Counted from the first letter of the stretch, positions 1-8,009 are shown. The stretch: DNA of 37,200 bases from Oscillospiraceae bacterium (GCA_031254575.1 JAIRUE010000113.1:1-37200), one strand, 5' to 3'. Translations and numbers: made by a program. The notes: generated by a model from the sequence alone, not told the origin.

Positions 1-1040
1 ATACGGAAGAGGACGATGGCGACAGGCATAACGACGACGACCGCCAGCGCGAGCCTGAGGTTGAGCATACAAATCAGCGTAATGACCCCGGCCAGCGACA
101 GCACATTGACGACAAGGTACGGCAGGCCGTCCACAAAAAACCAGTAGATATTGTTGGCGTCCTGGATGACGCGGCTCATCAGCGCGCCGGTGCGCTTGCT
201 GGTGTAAAACCCGACGGACAGACGCTGCATGGCCTCAAAAATCTTGAGCTTGAGGTCGAAAACGATCCACGGCACGGTCTTGGCCAGCACAAACTGGTAG
301 AGGACGTTGAGCGCGACGTTGATGACCCGGACGGCAAAAATCAGCAGTACCGTGGCCGTGACCGCGCCGTAATACCGCCCGCCCTCCGTCAGGACCTCGT
401 CGATGAGCAGCTTCGAGCCCAGATAGGGCGACAGGATGGAGAAAGCGGTCCCCGCCAGCATAACCAGCAGAATGATCAGCACCCTGCGCCTATAATTACC
501 GAAAAACCCCATCAGGCGGCGGGTAATGCCGCGCTTGTCGAGGCACCTTGGGCATATCCTCCGCTCCGGCTCGGGGTATCTCTCCCCGCATTTGGGGCAG
601 AACGGCTCGTCCTCGATCACGACCTCCCGCAGCGGGTCTATCCCCTCGCGGATGTTTTTCACGACCTTTACAAGCCGTTCGGCGTGGGCGAGGAAGCCCA
701 GCGAAAACAGCAGAAGGACGCGGGCGTCCCCATCCTTTTCGGAGAACAGGCGGCCGGTCGTCAGCAGGCGCTCGCAGCCCAGCTCGCCCAGTTCCGCGAG
801 CGGGTAAGCCTCCAGCCTGTCGGATTCGTACAGCGCCACGACGCGGCGCGCGCCCTCGACCCTGACGACTTTCTCCCGCCCGTAGAGGATATACAGCGTG
901 TCGGAACTGAGGGCGCAGTATACGTCCGCGCCGCCGCCCTCGGGCGTCATGTCGGTATGTATGGCGTAGAGAAGCGTTGAAACGTCCAGCCCCTGACGCG
1001 TAAACGCCGGGGCCATATATCGCGGGACGGCTGACTTCAT
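1..1040 (-). CDS. ABC exporter (membrane domain plus zinc-ribbon extension), 3' part outside window
   Basis: I read this frame directly; the ORF track lists only shadows here because the gene runs off the window's left edge. About 346 residues are visible from ATG at 1040, preceded by AGGAGG with 6-7 nt spacing. Residues 187 onward form the transmembrane domain of a type I ABC exporter, with the typical stretch around 'FYTSKRTGALMSRVIQD' where the kinase-like coupling and membrane helices meet. The nucleotide-binding domain lies outside the window. Before the membrane domain there is an extra region of about 175 residues ending in a four-cysteine zinc ribbon (C148-x2-C151 and C163-x2-C166). 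Such extensions are not part of the standard exporter fold; its role is unknown and may be regulatory. Substrate cannot be told. Transcription is probably controlled by the leader at 1041-1293. Confidence 0.85.
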   Translation of the reverse strand, partial: MKSAVPRYMAPAFTRQGLDVSTLLYAIHTDMTPEGGGADVYCALSSDTLYILYGREKVVRVEGARRVVALYESDRLEAYPLAELGELGCERLLTTGRLFSEKDGDARVLLLFSLGFLAHAERLVKVVKNIREGIDPLREVVIEDEPFCPKCGERYPEPERRICPRCLDKRGITRRLMGFFGNYRRRVLIILLVMLAGTAFSILSPYLGSKLLIDEVLTEGGRYYGAVTATVLLIFAVRVINVALNVLYQFVLAKTVPWIVFDLKLKIFEAMQRLSVGFYTSKRTGALMSRVIQDANNIYWFFVDGLPYLVVNVLSLAGVITLICMLNLRLALAVVVVMPVAIVLFR

Positions 1041-1293
1041 AGAAACCTCCTGAAATTGCGTTATATACAACAAAAAACCGGCCCATAGCGACCGGCCGCC
1101 CGACGATCCGCGGGGTACGGAACCCCGCAAATATAAAAATCGCGGCAAGTCTCCGGCAACAGCGCCGGTCATGCCACGAACCGCAAAACGCTGACTGCCT
1201 ATATATGGATAACATTCCTTCCGTGGAAGATAAAAACCGTTTCCCTTTTTCTGTCTGTCACCGTGCGCAGCCCCCTTTCTTTCATAAATTCTT
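1041..1293 (-). promoter_or_regulatory. Structured mRNA leader with attenuator-like alternative pairings
   Basis: About 250 nt separate the predicted start of transcription from the exporter gene. The RNA (minus strand) can form a hairpin at 1153-1168 (CCGGC/GCCGG), a strong hairpin at 1110-1128 (GCGGGGT/ACCCCGC), and a terminator at 1072-1095. The segment GACCGGC (1164-1170) is perfectly complementary to GCCGGTC (1090-1096), which contains the 5' arm of the terminator, so it could act as an antiterminator. It also overlaps the 1153-1168 hairpin. This is the logic of an attenuator or riboswitch. I could not match it by eye to FMN, T-box, ykkC, yybP, SAM or c-di-GMP consensus elements. No convincing leader peptide was found. 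Confidence 0.55.
1072..1095 (-). terminator. Intrinsic terminator inside the exporter leader
   Basis: On the minus strand CCGGTC-GCTATG-GGCCGG (six pairs, one G-U) is followed directly by six T. It ends about 30 nt upstream of the exporter start codon and just before its ribosome binding site, so it would stop transcription before the gene unless prevented. Confidence 0.65.
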
Positions 1294-1299
1294 TTCTAA

Positions 1300-1328
1300 A
1301 GGATACCAGCTTCCCAATCACCTGTCAA
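1300..1328 (-). promoter_or_regulatory. Sigma-A promoter of the ABC exporter leader
   Basis: TTGACA (1328-1323), 17 bp, TATCCT (1305-1300) on the minus strand. It points into the leader. The stretch 1329-1409 between this promoter and the tRNA promoter is AT-rich and shows nothing else. Confidence 0.7.
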
Positions 1329-1409
1329 GTCTTTTTTCCTGATAATCAATTTTCTTTTTACAGGTATGCGGCCCGGCCTCCGTATCTGTAAAAATCTTTA
1401 TTTTCGAGC

Positions 1410-1438
1410 TTGACAAAACGCGGGGTTCTTAGTATACT
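1410..1438 (+). promoter_or_regulatory. Sigma-A promoter of tRNA-Leu
   Basis: TTGACA (1410-1415), exactly 17 bp, TATACT (1433-1438); the tRNA begins 33 nt downstream of the -10. Near-perfect match, as expected for a strongly expressed stable RNA. Confidence 0.85.
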
Positions 1439-1470
1439 GGGTTCTGCCCAAAGCGCGGTTTTTTCCGCGG

Positions 1471-1558
1471 GCACCCATGGCGGAACTGGCAGACGCGCTA
1501 GATTCAGGTTCTAGTCGGCAATACGCCGGTGGAGGTTCAAGTCCTCTTGGGTGCACCA
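1471..1558 (+). tRNA. tRNA-Leu (anticodon CAG)
   Basis: A full class II tRNA can be folded: acceptor GCACCCA/TGGGTGC, anticodon stem CTAGA/TCTAG with loop TTCAGGT (anticodon CAG), a long variable arm (CGGC/GCCG) typical of leucine, serine and tyrosine tRNAs, and T-arm GAGG-TTCAAGT-CCTC. The CCA end is encoded (1556-1558). It has its own promoter and terminator. Confidence 0.97.
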
Positions 1559-1564
1559 GCGCGG

Positions 1565-1606
1565 CGCCGGACCCAACGTACCTTGGTACAGGGTCCGGCG
1601 TTTTTA
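1565..1606 (+). terminator. Intrinsic terminator after tRNA-Leu
   Basis: CGCCGGACCC pairs with GGGTCCGGCG, with an inner GTACC/GGTAC stem, followed by TTTTT. It begins 7 nt after the tRNA. Confidence 0.9.
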
Positions 1607-1668
1607 AGAAAAAACACGCGCAGCCGGACAAAACAGTGACGTATATGCGCGATGAAAGGCAGGGTATT

Positions 1669-2628
1669 ATGACGACGTATCAGCCATGCGATCCCAATGC
1701 CTCACCGGAAGCCGCAAAGGTATTGACATACCTTTCCGGGTTGCGCGGAAACGGTATCCTTCTGGGACAGCATACACAGACAGTGGCGCAGAAAGAATTG
1801 GCCTATATCCGCGAGGTCACCGGCAAGGAGCCGGCTCTCTGCGGATTTGAGCTGCTGGGGTATTCGCCCAATATCAACCGCTCCATGAGCGGAGCGGAGT
1901 GCCTGACCGAGGTGGATGAAAACAAAAACACTCTGGATAAAGCGTGGGAATGGGCGAAACGCAAAGGACTGATTACCTTCACATGGCATTGGTTCTCGCC
2001 GCTGTACGGCAGTGACAAGTCATTTTACCAAAAGAACACCTCCTTTGACGCGCGTTTGGCGCTTGTGGAGGGCGCACCGGAACGGGAAGCGTTTTTGTCC
2101 GATATGGACGCGATGGCGGAACACTTACGGCCCTTCGCCGAAAAAGGCGTGCCGATCCTGTGGCGGCCCTTTCATGAATCCGATGGCGCGTGGTTCTGGT
2201 GGGGCAGCAAGGGCGCCGGAACCGCCAAGGAGCTGTACCGGGCCATGTTTGAACGGTATGTACATACCCACGGGCTGCACAATCTGATTTGGGTGTGGAA
2301 CTCGCCGCTGAAAGAGGGGTATGCCGGGGATGACGTCTGCGACGTTATTTCGCGGGACGTCTATCTGCCGGCGCACACCCACACCGATTACGCGGAGCAG
2401 TATGCGGAATTGACGGAGATCACACCCGCGGCCAAAATTGCCGCGCTGGGCGAGACGGGGCCGGTTCCAAGCCTTGCGGCGCTGGCGGAGTCGCGCGTCC
2501 CGTGGACGTGGTTCATGACATGGAGTAACGACGTCTGCCGCGAAGGAGTGACCGGCCGCGGGGAACTGGCCGCCGCCTACCGTCACCCCTATGCCGTGAC
2601 ACTGGATAAGCTCCCGGCGCTATACTGA
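1669..2628 (+). CDS. GH26 family beta-mannanase-like glycoside hydrolase, cytoplasmic
   Basis: The 319-residue protein matches glycoside hydrolase family 26, mainly endo- or exo-beta-1,4-mannanases with a retaining mechanism. The motif 'LWRPFHE' supplies the likely acid/base Glu (E170), followed by the aromatic run 'WFWWG', and 'ALGETG' supplies the likely nucleophile (E262). The early 'LLGQHTQ' block is also typical. There is no signal peptide or carbohydrate-binding module, so it probably acts inside the cell on imported oligosaccharides. The track ORF starting at 1477 is wrong: its first part is translated tRNA and terminator. ATG at 1669 with an upstream AGGCAGGG is preferred; ATG 1645 lacks a ribosome binding site. 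I see no clear promoter between the tRNA terminator and this gene. Family is fairly sure; exact substrate (mannan, glucomannan or other) is not. Confidence 0.85.
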   Translation: MTTYQPCDPNASPEAAKVLTYLSGLRGNGILLGQHTQTVAQKELAYIREVTGKEPALCGFELLGYSPNINRSMSGAECLTEVDENKNTLDKAWEWAKRKGLITFTWHWFSPLYGSDKSFYQKNTSFDARLALVEGAPEREAFLSDMDAMAEHLRPFAEKGVPILWRPFHESDGAWFWWGSKGAGTAKELYRAMFERYVHTHGLHNLIWVWNSPLKEGYAGDDVCDVISRDVYLPAHTHTDYAEQYAELTEITPAAKIAALGETGPVPSLAALAESRVPWTWFMTWSNDVCREGVTGRGELAAAYRHPYAVTLDKLPALY

Positions 2629-2629
2629 T

Positions 2630-3838
2630 ATGTACGGGCAATCCGCCTCTCCCGCGATCGGTATGCGGGAGGTGAAAGAAAGGCTGACGCGGGCGCTGGC
2701 GGGGAAGCGGCTGAAAAAGGTCTTGCTCCTGCCGCCGGACGCGACGAGGGCGCATTCACACGCGGGCGAACTCGTACGCGCGCTGTTTGATCTGCTTCCC
2801 GGCTGCCGGATTGACGTCATGCCGGCGCTGGGAACGCATGAGCCGATGAGCGAAGCCGAGTGCGCGGCGTTTCTGGGAATCCCCTATTCCCATATCATCC
2901 GCCATGACTGGCGCGGAGACCTGGTCAAACTGGGCGAGGTCCCCGGCGGGTTCGTGGCGGAGGTCTCGGAGGGGCTGGCGGAGGAACCGGTCGGCGTCGA
3001 GGTGAGCAAGCGCCTGCTCGACCCCTCCTATGACCTGATTGTCTCGATCGGCCAGGTGGTGCCGCACGAGGTCGCCGGCATGGCGAATTACAGCAAAAAC
3101 ATCTTCGTCGGCTGCGGGGGCGCCGGTATGATTAACAGCTCCCATATGCTCGGCGCGGTCTACGGCATAGAGCGTATCCTCGGCAGGACCGACACGCCGG
3201 TCAGGCGCGTCTTTGACTACGCGGAGGAACATTTTATCGCGCACTTGCCGCTGCTGTATGTTCTGACGGTGGTGGAGCGGGACGCGCTGACCGGCCTGTT
3301 CATCGGCCGGGGACGCGAACTGTTTGAGAGGGCGGCGGCGCTCAGCCGGGAGAGAAACATCACCTGGCTGGACGAACCCCTGCGAAAGTGCGTCGTCCAT
3401 CTGAATGAACACGAATTCAAGAGCACATGGCTTGGCAACAAGGCGATTTACCGGACACGCATGGCGATGGCCGACGGCGGGGAACTTGTCGTACTCGCGC
3501 CCGGCGTCAGGCGTTTCGGCGAGGACGGGGAAACCGACCGGCTGATCCGCAAATACGGGTATGCCGGCCGTGAGCGCATATTGCAAGCGGTCCGCGAGAA
3601 CGCCGATCTCCGCAATAACCTCGCCGCCGCCGCCCACCTGATCCACGGGTCCGCCGACGGCCGGTTTACCGTGACTTACGCGGCGGGCGGGCTGACGCGG
3701 GAGGAAGTGGAAAAAGCCGGATTCCGGTACATGCCGCCCGATGAGGCCGAGAGGGTCACGGGCGGCTATGTCATCGACAATCCGGCGCTGGGGCTTTGGG
3801 CGGTCAAAGGGGCTATCCCTCCGGTTCCCAGTTCATGA
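2630..3838 (+). CDS. LarA-family (DUF2088) nickel-pincer racemase/epimerase homologue
   Basis: 402 residues with the hallmarks of lactate racemase LarA: 'PDATR' near the start, 'ALGTHEP' (H70), 'VVPHEVAG' (H146), 'NYSKNIFVG' (K156) and 'SSH' (H172). In LarA the equivalent residues are the two catalytic histidines, the lysine carrying the pyridinium pincer cofactor and the nickel-ligand histidine, so all key positions appear kept. The family interconverts configurations at the carbon next to an acid group (lactate, malate, sugar acids). Its start lies 1 nt after the GH26 stop and has no ribosome binding site, which suggests translational coupling; ATG 2663 is an alternative. The partner suggests a sugar-acid substrate rather than lactate (inference). 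Cofactor genes larB, larC and larE are not in the window. Its last 26 bp overlap the convergent MATE gene. Confidence 0.8.
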   Translation: MYGQSASPAIGMREVKERLTRALAGKRLKKVLLLPPDATRAHSHAGELVRALFDLLPGCRIDVMPALGTHEPMSEAECAAFLGIPYSHIIRHDWRGDLVKLGEVPGGFVAEVSEGLAEEPVGVEVSKRLLDPSYDLIVSIGQVVPHEVAGMANYSKNIFVGCGGAGMINSSHMLGAVYGIERILGRTDTPVRRVFDYAEEHFIAHLPLLYVLTVVERDALTGLFIGRGRELFERAAALSRERNITWLDEPLRKCVVHLNEHEFKSTWLGNKAIYRTRMAMADGGELVVLAPGVRRFGEDGETDRLIRKYGYAGRERILQAVRENADLRNNLAAAAHLIHGSADGRFTVTYAAGGLTREEVEKAGFRYMPPDEAERVTGGYVIDNPALGLWAVKGAIPPVPSS

Positions 3839-5216
3839 CCAGGGACTTGTGCTGCCAGCGCCCTGTCGCGTACATGACGCCGGCGGCGGCCAGGCTGAAA
3901 CACCAGCCGATGGGGTAGGAATAGAACATTTTGTCATGGCCCGCGAAACGCGCCAGCAGGTAAGCGGACGGGATGCGCACGATGATGAAACCGACGACGG
4001 TGGTGAACAGCGGCACCATCACCTGCCCGGCGCCGCGCATGACCGCCACCATCATAAACTGGAAGATGACAATGAAACAGAAAGGGATGACAGAGTAAAT
4101 ATAGATCATCCCGTTGTCGATAACAGCCTGGTCCGGGTTAAACAGCCCCAGCAGAAACCGCCCGAAAACGACCGTCAGGACAGCCATGACGGCATACACG
4201 GCCTGCGCGACGCAAAGCGTGACACGCAGGCCGTGTTTTACGCGCGCGATCTGCCGCATGCCCATGTTCTGCCCGGCGAACGTGGTCAGGGCTGCGAAAA
4301 AGCTGAATACGGGCAGGAAGACAAAGGAATCGATGCGCACGGCGTTGCCGAAACCGGCGATGAACGCGTCGCCGCCCTCGTTGACCAGCTTCTGCATCAT
4401 CAGCGACCCGACAGAAAACAGAGACTGCTGCACCGCCGAGGGCAGTCCCAGACGTAATATTTTTTGTAGGATGGGCCTGTCCGCCCCGAGTTTGAGCAGA
4501 CGGAGCTCCAGTTCCGGGTATTTTTTCCGTATATACCACGCGCCGTACAGCCATGAAAACGCCTGCGCGATGATTGTCGCCACGGCGACGCCCGTCACGC
4601 CCCAGCCGAAAACGGCCACAAACAGCAGGTCGAGGACGACGTTAATGAGTGTGGAGACGATCAAAAAGCGCAGCGGCGTCCTGCTGTCGCCCAGACCCTG
4701 CAATATCCCGGCGTTGATATTGTAGCCCAGCGAGCCGATCAGTCCTATGAAAATGATCCGCACATAGCCGACCGCCATGTCCATCGTGGTCGCGCCGCCC
4801 GTCCCGGAGGCGTCCGGCACGCCGAGCAGCCGCATGAGGGCGGGCGTGGCCGCAACGCCGACGACGGTCAGCGGGACGCTGACCGTCATAACAACGGTGT
4901 AAATGGTGCGGATGGTTTTGCGCACCGCGTCCATCTCTTTGGCGCCGTAGTTTTGCGAAAGGATGATCGTCGCGCCCATGCCCAGACCCATGAACACGGC
5001 GGTGATGAGCATAATGACCGGCATGCCGTTGTTGACCGCGGCCTGCGCCTGAACGCGCTCCTCCCCCATAAACTGGCCGACAATGATGCTGTCGGCCATA
5101 TTGTAGAACTGCTGGAAAAGATTCCCGATCAGCAGGGGAATGGAAAACCTGATAATATGTCTGAGCGGATTGCCCACCGTCATGTCGGTGAGACCCGCGC
5201 TCTTTTCACGGGGCAT
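3813..5216 (-). CDS. MATE family multidrug/Na+ antiporter
   Basis: 467 residues, the normal length for a 12-helix MATE (NorM/DinF-like) exporter. Typical segments are 'SIPLLIGNLFQQFYNMADSI', 'VGQFMG', the helix after 'GATIILSQNYGA', and the repeat-half motif 'NINAGILQGLGDSRTP'. These proteins use Na+ or H+ gradients to expel cationic drugs or metabolites from the cytoplasm; the substrate here is unknown. ATG 5216 has AGAGGG upstream. It lies 31 bp after proA on the same strand and may be cotranscribed with it. Its 3' end overlaps the opposite-strand LarA homologue by 26 bp, so transcripts from both sides would be antisense to each other there. Confidence 0.9.
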   Translation of the reverse strand: MPREKSAGLTDMTVGNPLRHIIRFSIPLLIGNLFQQFYNMADSIIVGQFMGEERVQAQAAVNNGMPVIMLITAVFMGLGMGATIILSQNYGAKEMDAVRKTIRTIYTVVMTVSVPLTVVGVAATPALMRLLGVPDASGTGGATTMDMAVGYVRIIFIGLIGSLGYNINAGILQGLGDSRTPLRFLIVSTLINVVLDLLFVAVFGWGVTGVAVATIIAQAFSWLYGAWYIRKKYPELELRLLKLGADRPILQKILRLGLPSAVQQSLFSVGSLMMQKLVNEGGDAFIAGFGNAVRIDSFVFLPVFSFFAALTTFAGQNMGMRQIARVKHGLRVTLCVAQAVYAVMAVLTVVFGRFLLGLFNPDQAVIDNGMIYIYSVIPFCFIVIFQFMMVAVMRGAGQVMVPLFTTVVGFIIVRIPSAYLLARFAGHDKMFYSYPIGWCFSLAAAGVMYATGRWQHKSLVMNWEPEG

Positions 5217-5247
5217 AAGGCGGCCCTCTTTCTATCCTCTTTGGTAT

Positions 5248-6510
5248 TTACGCCCGGATCTGGCCCTCGCCCTCAACGACAAACTGCGAGGTGGTCAGCG
5301 CGGCAAGGCCCATCGGCCCCCGGACATGCATCTTTTGCGTCGATATGCCGATCTCGGCGCCCAGTCCGAATTCCTCGCCGTCGGTAAAGCGTGTCGAGGC
5401 GTTGATATAGACGGCGGCGGCGTCCACACAACCGGCGAACCGCCTTGCCGTGAAATAGTTATTGGTGACGATGGCCTCGGAGTGTTTTGAGCCGTACCGC
5501 GCGATATGCGCCATAGCCTCGTCCGGCCCGCCGACGACGCGGACGGCGAGGTCATAGTCGTTATATTCGGTTTCCCAGTCGCTTTCCGTGGCCGGGCTGA
5601 GCGTGATCCCCGCCACATCCGCCTTTTGTAGAACGGCCAGCGCCTCCGGGCAGCAGTGCAGCCGCACGTTATACGCGGCGAGCGCGGCGGCCGCTTGGGG
5701 AAGGAACGCTTCCGCCACGGGCCGGGCTGTCAGCAGCGTCTCGGCGGCGTTGCAGACCGACGGGCGCGAGCATTTGGCGTTGAGCAGTATATTGGCGGCC
5801 ATCGCAAGGTCGGCTTCCCCGTCCACGTAGACGTGACAGTTGCCCACACCCGTTTCAATGACGGGTACTTTGGCGTTTTCGGCGACCGATCGGATAAGCC
5901 CCGCGCCGCCGCGCGGGACCAGCACATCCAGCAGGCCGGTCAGTCCCATCATCTCCACGGCGGACGAACGGTCCGTTTCCGTGATGAGGCAGACGCCGTC
6001 GGGCGGCAGTCCGGCGCTCTCCAGCGCCCGCCGCGCAAGGCCGGCGAGCAGCGTGTTGGAGCGCAGCGCCTCGCGCCCGCCGCGCAGCAGGCAGGCGTTG
6101 CCCGATTTGACACATAAGGCCGCTATGTCAACCGTGACGTTGGGGCGCGACTCGTAAATGACGCCGACGACGCCCAGCGGGACGCGCCGTTTGGTGATCA
6201 GCATCCCGTTCGGATGCCGGACGGCATAGTCCGCGCCGCCAACCGGATCCGGCAGCATGACGACCTTGCGCACCCCGGCCGCCATACCGGCAATCCTGCC
6301 CGGCGTCAGGGCAAGACGGTCGATAAACGCCTCCGTCCTGCCGGCTTTCCGCGCGGCTTCCAGATCGAACCGGTTTTCCTCAACGATTGTTTGCTCATTT
6401 TGCTCCAAAAGAACCGCCAGCGCTTCCAGCGCACGGTTTTTGGCGTCCGTTCCCGCCATGCGCAGCTGCGCCGCCGCCGCGCCGCAGCGCTCCGCAAGCT
6501 CCCTGACCAT
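5248..6510 (-). CDS. proA: Gamma-glutamyl phosphate reductase
   Basis: 420 residues, typical for ProA, which reduces gamma-glutamyl phosphate with NADPH to glutamate semialdehyde in proline synthesis. Diagnostic blocks are 'PLGVVGVIYESRPNVT' (residues 111-126), 'GNACLLRGG', 'LVPRGGAGLI', the catalytic cysteine in 'SVCNAAETLL' (C253) and the C-terminal 'GPMGLAALTTSQF'. ATG 6510 has a strong GGAGGGG. The glutamate kinase gene proB, which usually sits next to proA, is absent here, so proline synthesis must be completed from another locus. A gap of 155 bp separates it from the TspO-like gene; it may have its own promoter, but I found none with both boxes. Confidence 0.95.
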   Translation of the reverse strand: MVRELAERCGAAAAQLRMAGTDAKNRALEALAVLLEQNEQTIVEENRFDLEAARKAGRTEAFIDRLALTPGRIAGMAAGVRKVVMLPDPVGGADYAVRHPNGMLITKRRVPLGVVGVIYESRPNVTVDIAALCVKSGNACLLRGGREALRSNTLLAGLARRALESAGLPPDGVCLITETDRSSAVEMMGLTGLLDVLVPRGGAGLIRSVAENAKVPVIETGVGNCHVYVDGEADLAMAANILLNAKCSRPSVCNAAETLLTARPVAEAFLPQAAAALAAYNVRLHCCPEALAVLQKADVAGITLSPATESDWETEYNDYDLAVRVVGGPDEAMAHIARYGSKHSEAIVTNNYFTARRFAGCVDAAAVYINASTRFTDGEEFGLGAEIGISTQKMHVRGPMGLAALTTSQFVVEGEGQIRA

Positions 6511-6665
6511 ATAATCCCCTCCGCAGACAGTATACCTGTGTCAAGCGCCATGCGCCCCCGGCGGACAGCCGGAAAAGTGAATGTCCCGGCTTGCCGGGCG
6601 GCGGCGCTTTTCCAATCATACCACAGCCCGCGCGAAAAAACCAGCCCCGTTATCGCGGCGTTCTC

Positions 6666-7226
6666 TCAGCCCCTGTTGATCAGCCAGATCCCCAGATTCA
6701 GGTACGCCAGATACCCCGCCCACACGCAGCAGGGCGTTATCAGCTTTCCCGCGCGGGGCGAAAAAGCGTCCGCCAGCCGCCGGAGGCGCAGCCAGACCCC
6801 GGTCAGCAGCAGGCCGGTGAGCGCGGCGGCGAATTTCGCGTCCAGCCGGAAAAACACGGCGGCCCAGCAGACCGCCAGCCCAAGCGACACATAATACGCC
6901 AAAGCCATCTGCGTCCCCCTGGGAGAGCGGGCTGAGAATTCGCCGCCCGCCGGAACCTGATCCGGATGTTCCGCGCGGGTCGTGCCCGCCGAAACTCTGC
7001 CTTCCTTCAGAGCCCAACCCGGGCGCCCGTCCCCGATTGAGGAATAACCCCATACCAGCAAAATGAGCGCCGCCGTCCACCCGAACGGCAGCAGCCAGAC
7101 CGGCGGAAACAGAAGCGGCAGCTTCAGCTCCGCGAAGTCCGCTCCCATGCGCAGGGCGAACAGGCCCGCCAGCAGCCCGGCCGCCGCCGCCGGCAGGACA
7201 TAAAACGCCGGACGTCTTCCCGTCAT
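6666..7226 (-). CDS. TspO/MBR-like membrane protein
   Basis: 186 residues from ATG 7226, which follows GGAGGGGGG; the longer track start at 7304 lacks this. About five transmembrane helices can be seen. The segment 'FPPVWLLPFGW' matches the first-loop P-x-W-x3-P-W region of TspO, and the C-terminal 'CCVWAGYLAYLNLGIWLIN' matches the last helix (W-x-x-(F/Y)-A-x-x-LN). TspO proteins bind porphyrins and sterols and affect tetrapyrrole and stress physiology; roles in Firmicutes are poorly known. A polar stretch of roughly 35 residues in the middle (about residues 68-102, Gly/Arg/Glu rich) is longer than the usual TspO loop. It follows ribU by 93 bp and could be read from the same FMN-controlled transcript. 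Divergent family member, so moderate confidence. Confidence 0.65.
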   Translation of the reverse strand: MTGRRPAFYVLPAAAAGLLAGLFALRMGADFAELKLPLLFPPVWLLPFGWTAALILLVWGYSSIGDGRPGWALKEGRVSAGTTRAEHPDQVPAGGEFSARSPRGTQMALAYYVSLGLAVCWAAVFFRLDAKFAAALTGLLLTGVWLRLRRLADAFSPRAGKLITPCCVWAGYLAYLNLGIWLINRG

Positions 7227-7319
7227 ACGGATCCCCCCTCCGCCCCGCCCGCCGGACAGGGCCGTTATGGTTCCAATGTATGTCCGGGAAAGGGACATTA
7301 TCACATCCGGCGTTTGCCC

Positions 7320-7976
7320 TCAGATGACCCCGTTCCACGCCATAGCCAGCAGGATACAGGTGACGACCACGAACGCCGCCGCGGCCAGCGCCGGGATACT
7401 GATCCCTCTCCCTTTGCGTCCGGCGGAGACTGGCAGCAGGCTGGTCCTTCCCAGAGCCAGCCGCACCGGTCTGTACAGCATCACGGCAAACCCCGCGTTC
7501 AGCCCGTTTTTGAGCAGGTTGAACGGCAGGAAGTACGGGATCAGCAGCCCTGTGATAAACTCGCGGGGCACGCCCATATAGAGGGGCAGGACAAGGTAAT
7601 TCCACAGCAGCATGACGCCGGTCGAGAGCAGCGCCCCCGCCGCAAGCCCAACCGCCGCTCCCGCGAGGGTGCGCTTTTGCCTGTATATGGCGGCCGCCGC
7701 GCAGGCAAAGGAACAGGTCGACACAATATTCATCAGGCAGCCCCAATACCCGGTATCGCTGACTGTGAACATCTCGATGACGGAAACCACCGCCGACACC
7801 GCAAACGAGGACAGCGGTCCGAACAGAAAACCCGCGATAACGATAACGGTGTCTTTCGGGTCATATTTGAGGTAGGGCGGCACCGGCATGACCGGTATGC
7901 GGAGGAAAAACATCAGCACATAGGCCAGCGCGCTGAGCATGGCGAGCACCGCCAGTTTTTGGGACCGCGTTTTCAT
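7320..7976 (-). CDS. ribU: Riboflavin ECF transporter S component
   Basis: 218 residues from ATG 7976, with GGAG upstream; the track start at 8069 would lie inside the riboswitch. The N-terminal block 'KLAVLAMLSALAYVLMFF' with 'PPYLKYDPKDTVIVIAGFLFGP' is the RibU pattern, and six hydrophobic helices can be counted. RibU binds riboflavin in the membrane and works with the shared ECF module (EcfA, EcfA', EcfT), which is not encoded here. The FMN riboswitch directly upstream supports the assignment strongly: uptake is shut off when FMN is plentiful. Confidence 0.93.
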   Translation of the reverse strand: MKTRSQKLAVLAMLSALAYVLMFFLRIPVMPVPPYLKYDPKDTVIVIAGFLFGPLSSFAVSAVVSVIEMFTVSDTGYWGCLMNIVSTCSFACAAAAIYRQKRTLAGAAVGLAAGALLSTGVMLLWNYLVLPLYMGVPREFITGLLIPYFLPFNLLKNGLNAGFAVMLYRPVRLALGRTSLLPVSAGRKGRGISIPALAAAAFVVVTCILLAMAWNGVI

Positions 7977-8009
7977 ATTTAACCAGCTCCTATATAACAA
8001 TTGGTATGG

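Noticed and set aside
496-1215. 239-residue minus-strand ORF over the ABC exporter
   Set aside because: Out of frame with the exporter and explained by GC-rich codon bias; its first part lies in the structured leader.
1477-1668. N-terminal 64 residues of the 383-residue track ORF ('MAELADALDSGSS...')
   Set aside because: This is the tRNA-Leu gene and its terminator read as protein; the true start of the GH26 gene is ATG 1669.
6511-6560. TATACT box upstream of proA
   Set aside because: The nearby TTGACA is only 4 bp away; no usable -35 at the right distance, so not called a promoter.
6616-7746. 376-residue minus-strand ORF
   Set aside because: Overlaps ribU and the TspO-like gene in another frame; both of those have recognisable families.
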